64,000 nucleotides of DNA from Methylobacterium persicinum. Lineage in GTDB: Bacteria; Pseudomonadota; Alphaproteobacteria; Rhizobiales; Beijerinckiaceae. A program made the translations under genes and the position numbers. Position 1 is the first letter of the stretch, and each line of letters opens with the position of its first letter. The stretch lies in contig NZ_BPQX01000055.1 of assembly GCF_022179525.1 (NCBI RefSeq), positions 1 through 64,000 of the forward strand. The letters are read 5' to 3'. Below are positions 63,006 through 64,000 of the stretch, piece after piece. Under the pieces are notes generated by a model that was not told where the DNA came from, ran no database searches, and saw only the letters and a program-made list of their open reading frames with translations.

Positions 63006-64000
63006 ATGCCTCACGACGCGATGCCCGGCCCGGGCGGAAGCGGCCCGCCGCTCCCCGTCCTCGCATGGCACTGGGGGCGGGAGGGGGCCGGCGCCAAGTT
63101 CACCGTGGCCCTGGTGCGCGAGCTCCACCGGCACCGCGGCCTCGCTGTGGAGATCTGCGCCGCGGAGGGGTCCGAGCTCGCCACAGGGGTACCGTCCGAG
63201 CCGGGGCTCACCCTCCACCGCATCCGGACCTTCCGGGGGGACAAGGGCCGCCTCGCCGGCAAGCTGGCGGCGGCGGCCGGGCTCCTGCGCCTGCCCCGCA
63301 TCGGGCGCGATTTCGCGGCGCGCCTCGAGGCCCGTCCGGGGACGCTCGCCCTGTGCACCTTCCAGTCGATCTGGGACGCGGGCGCGATCCCGGTCCTCAC
63401 CCGGCGCCCGGGGCGCTTCCTCCTCGTCCTTCACGATGCCCTGTTCCATCCGGGCGATTCCTACCCGTTCCGGACGGCGGTGCTGCGCCGGCAGGTCGCC
63501 GCCGCGGACGGGCTGATCGTCCTGTCCGACCACGTCGGCCGCGAGGCGGTGCGGCACCACGCCTTCCCCGCCGACCGGATCTGGACGGTGCCCCACGGCG
63601 CCTTCGATTTCGGGGTGCCGAGCCAGCCGCGGACCCTGCCCGTCGACCGGCCCGTCCGCCTACTCTTCCTCGGCCGCATCCTGCCCTACAAGGGCCTCGG
63701 GCTCCTCCTCGACGCCTTCGCGAGGCTGCGGGGCCGGGGCGTGGCGGTGGAACTGTCCGTGGTCGGAGCCGGGTCCCTGGCCGAGCATTCCAGCGCCCTG
63801 GACCGCCTGTCCGGGATCACCATCGACAACCGTTGGATCGGCGAGGACGAGATCGGGGCGGCCCTCGCCCGGAGCGACGTCGTCGTACTTCCCTACGTCG
63901 AGGCGAGCCAGTCCGGCATCGCGGCGGCGGCCATGACCGCCGGCCTGCCCATCGTCGCGACGCCCGTGGGCGGCCTGTCCGAGCAGGTGGCCCACGGCCA
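63006..64000 (+). CDS. Glycosyltransferase family 4, cut by window edge
   Basis: 331 residues are in the window, open at the end. GT-B fold: WHWGREGAGAKFTVALVREL at the N-terminus, VLHDALFHPGD, VPHGAFDFG, LLFLGRILPYKGLGLLLDAF and the acidic region VVLPYVEASQSGIAAAAMTAGLPIVATPVGG with the E(x)7E-type motif. It would transfer a sugar from a nucleotide donor in the exopolysaccharide pathway. A purine-rich site precedes the ATG at 63006. Only about the last 30-60 residues are likely missing. Confidence 0.88.
   Translation, partial: MPHDAMPGPGGSGPPLPVLAWHWGREGAGAKFTVALVRELHRHRGLAVEICAAEGSELATGVPSEPGLTLHRIRTFRGDKGRLAGKLAAAAGLLRLPRIGRDFAARLEARPGTLALCTFQSIWDAGAIPVLTRRPGRFLLVLHDALFHPGDSYPFRTAVLRRQVAAADGLIVLSDHVGREAVRHHAFPADRIWTVPHGAFDFGVPSQPRTLPVDRPVRLLFLGRILPYKGLGLLLDAFARLRGRGVAVELSVVGAGSLAEHSSALDRLSGITIDNRWIGEDEIGAALARSDVVVLPYVEASQSGIAAAAMTAGLPIVATPVGGLSEQVAHG

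Noticed and set aside
1-64000. CRISPR arrays, tRNA or rRNA genes
   Set aside because: No regularly spaced direct repeats, tRNA T-loop signatures or rRNA-like stretches were seen by eye.

Overview
The window is GC-rich alphaproteobacterial DNA. The best guess for the source is an aerobic anoxygenic phototroph of the Methylobacteriaceae type. That guess rests on reaction-centre genes (pufL, pufM, pufC, puhA, puhB), PpsR-type TGT-N12-ACA boxes, an AerR-like B12-binding regulator, a carotenoid oxygenase, DUF6894 and DUF1236 proteins, an MHYT sensor kinase and many LysR and Crp/Fnr regulators. No rRNA, tRNA or CRISPR array was seen.

Layout. (1) 1-5.6 kb: SDR fragment, ArsR-type regulator, aldo/keto reductase with divergent LysR, a lone PcaD-PcaC fusion and a LysR gene. 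(2) 5.7-11.8 kb: a tightly coupled catabolic operon (small ORF, CitE-like lyase, CaiB/BaiF CoA-transferase, AtoE-type transporter, LigI-like amidohydrolase, Tat-exported MmgE/PrpD protein) read away from that LysR, with a perfect LysR-type inverted repeat between them. (3) 12.1-14.3 kb: isonitrile-hydratase-like DJ-1 protein, divergent GlxA-type regulator and a decayed integrase. (4) 14.3-20.4 kb: slipin, a second Tat-exported MmgE/PrpD protein, MFS transporter, LigK/GalC-type aldolase, GalB-type hydratase and LysR, resembling the lower gallate/protocatechuate 4,5-cleavage route without a ring-cleavage enzyme. (5) 20.7-33.4 kb: PoxB-like enzyme, glycosyltransferase, ABC exporter, MHYT hybrid kinase, second AtoE transporter and YgiQ radical SAM protein.

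(6) 33.4-43.6 kb: the phototrophy block. An AerR-like gene with an upstream PpsR box is followed by DUF6894, Crp/Fnr and, on the other strand, pufL-pufM-pufC-puhA-puhB-HPP in one overlapping run. Two tandem PpsR boxes precede pufL. The LH1 genes pufB and pufA are absent from the window and puhA carries a one-base frameshift. Beyond lie cyoD, cyoC and a 5'-truncated cyoB, then a patch of gene scraps to 44.4 kb. (7) 44.5-51.5 kb: DUF1236 protein, MhpD-like hydratase, carotenoid oxygenase, a second DUF6894/Crp pair, a LysR and a third Crp/Fnr. (8) 52.0-64.0 kb, running off the end: an exopolysaccharide operon encoding an ExoY-type priming transferase, GT2, chain-length protein, a flippase fused to a GH16 glycanase, an outer-membrane export protein, a deacetylase, a partial adenylation-like protein, a full adenylation-carrier-thioesterase protein and a GT4.

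A dispersed palindromic repeat is present in three copies (about 26.4, 31.1 and 41.3 kb). The least familiar items are the flippase-GH16 fusion, the NRPS-like protein in the polysaccharide operon, and the compact pufLMC-puhAB unit without LH1 genes.
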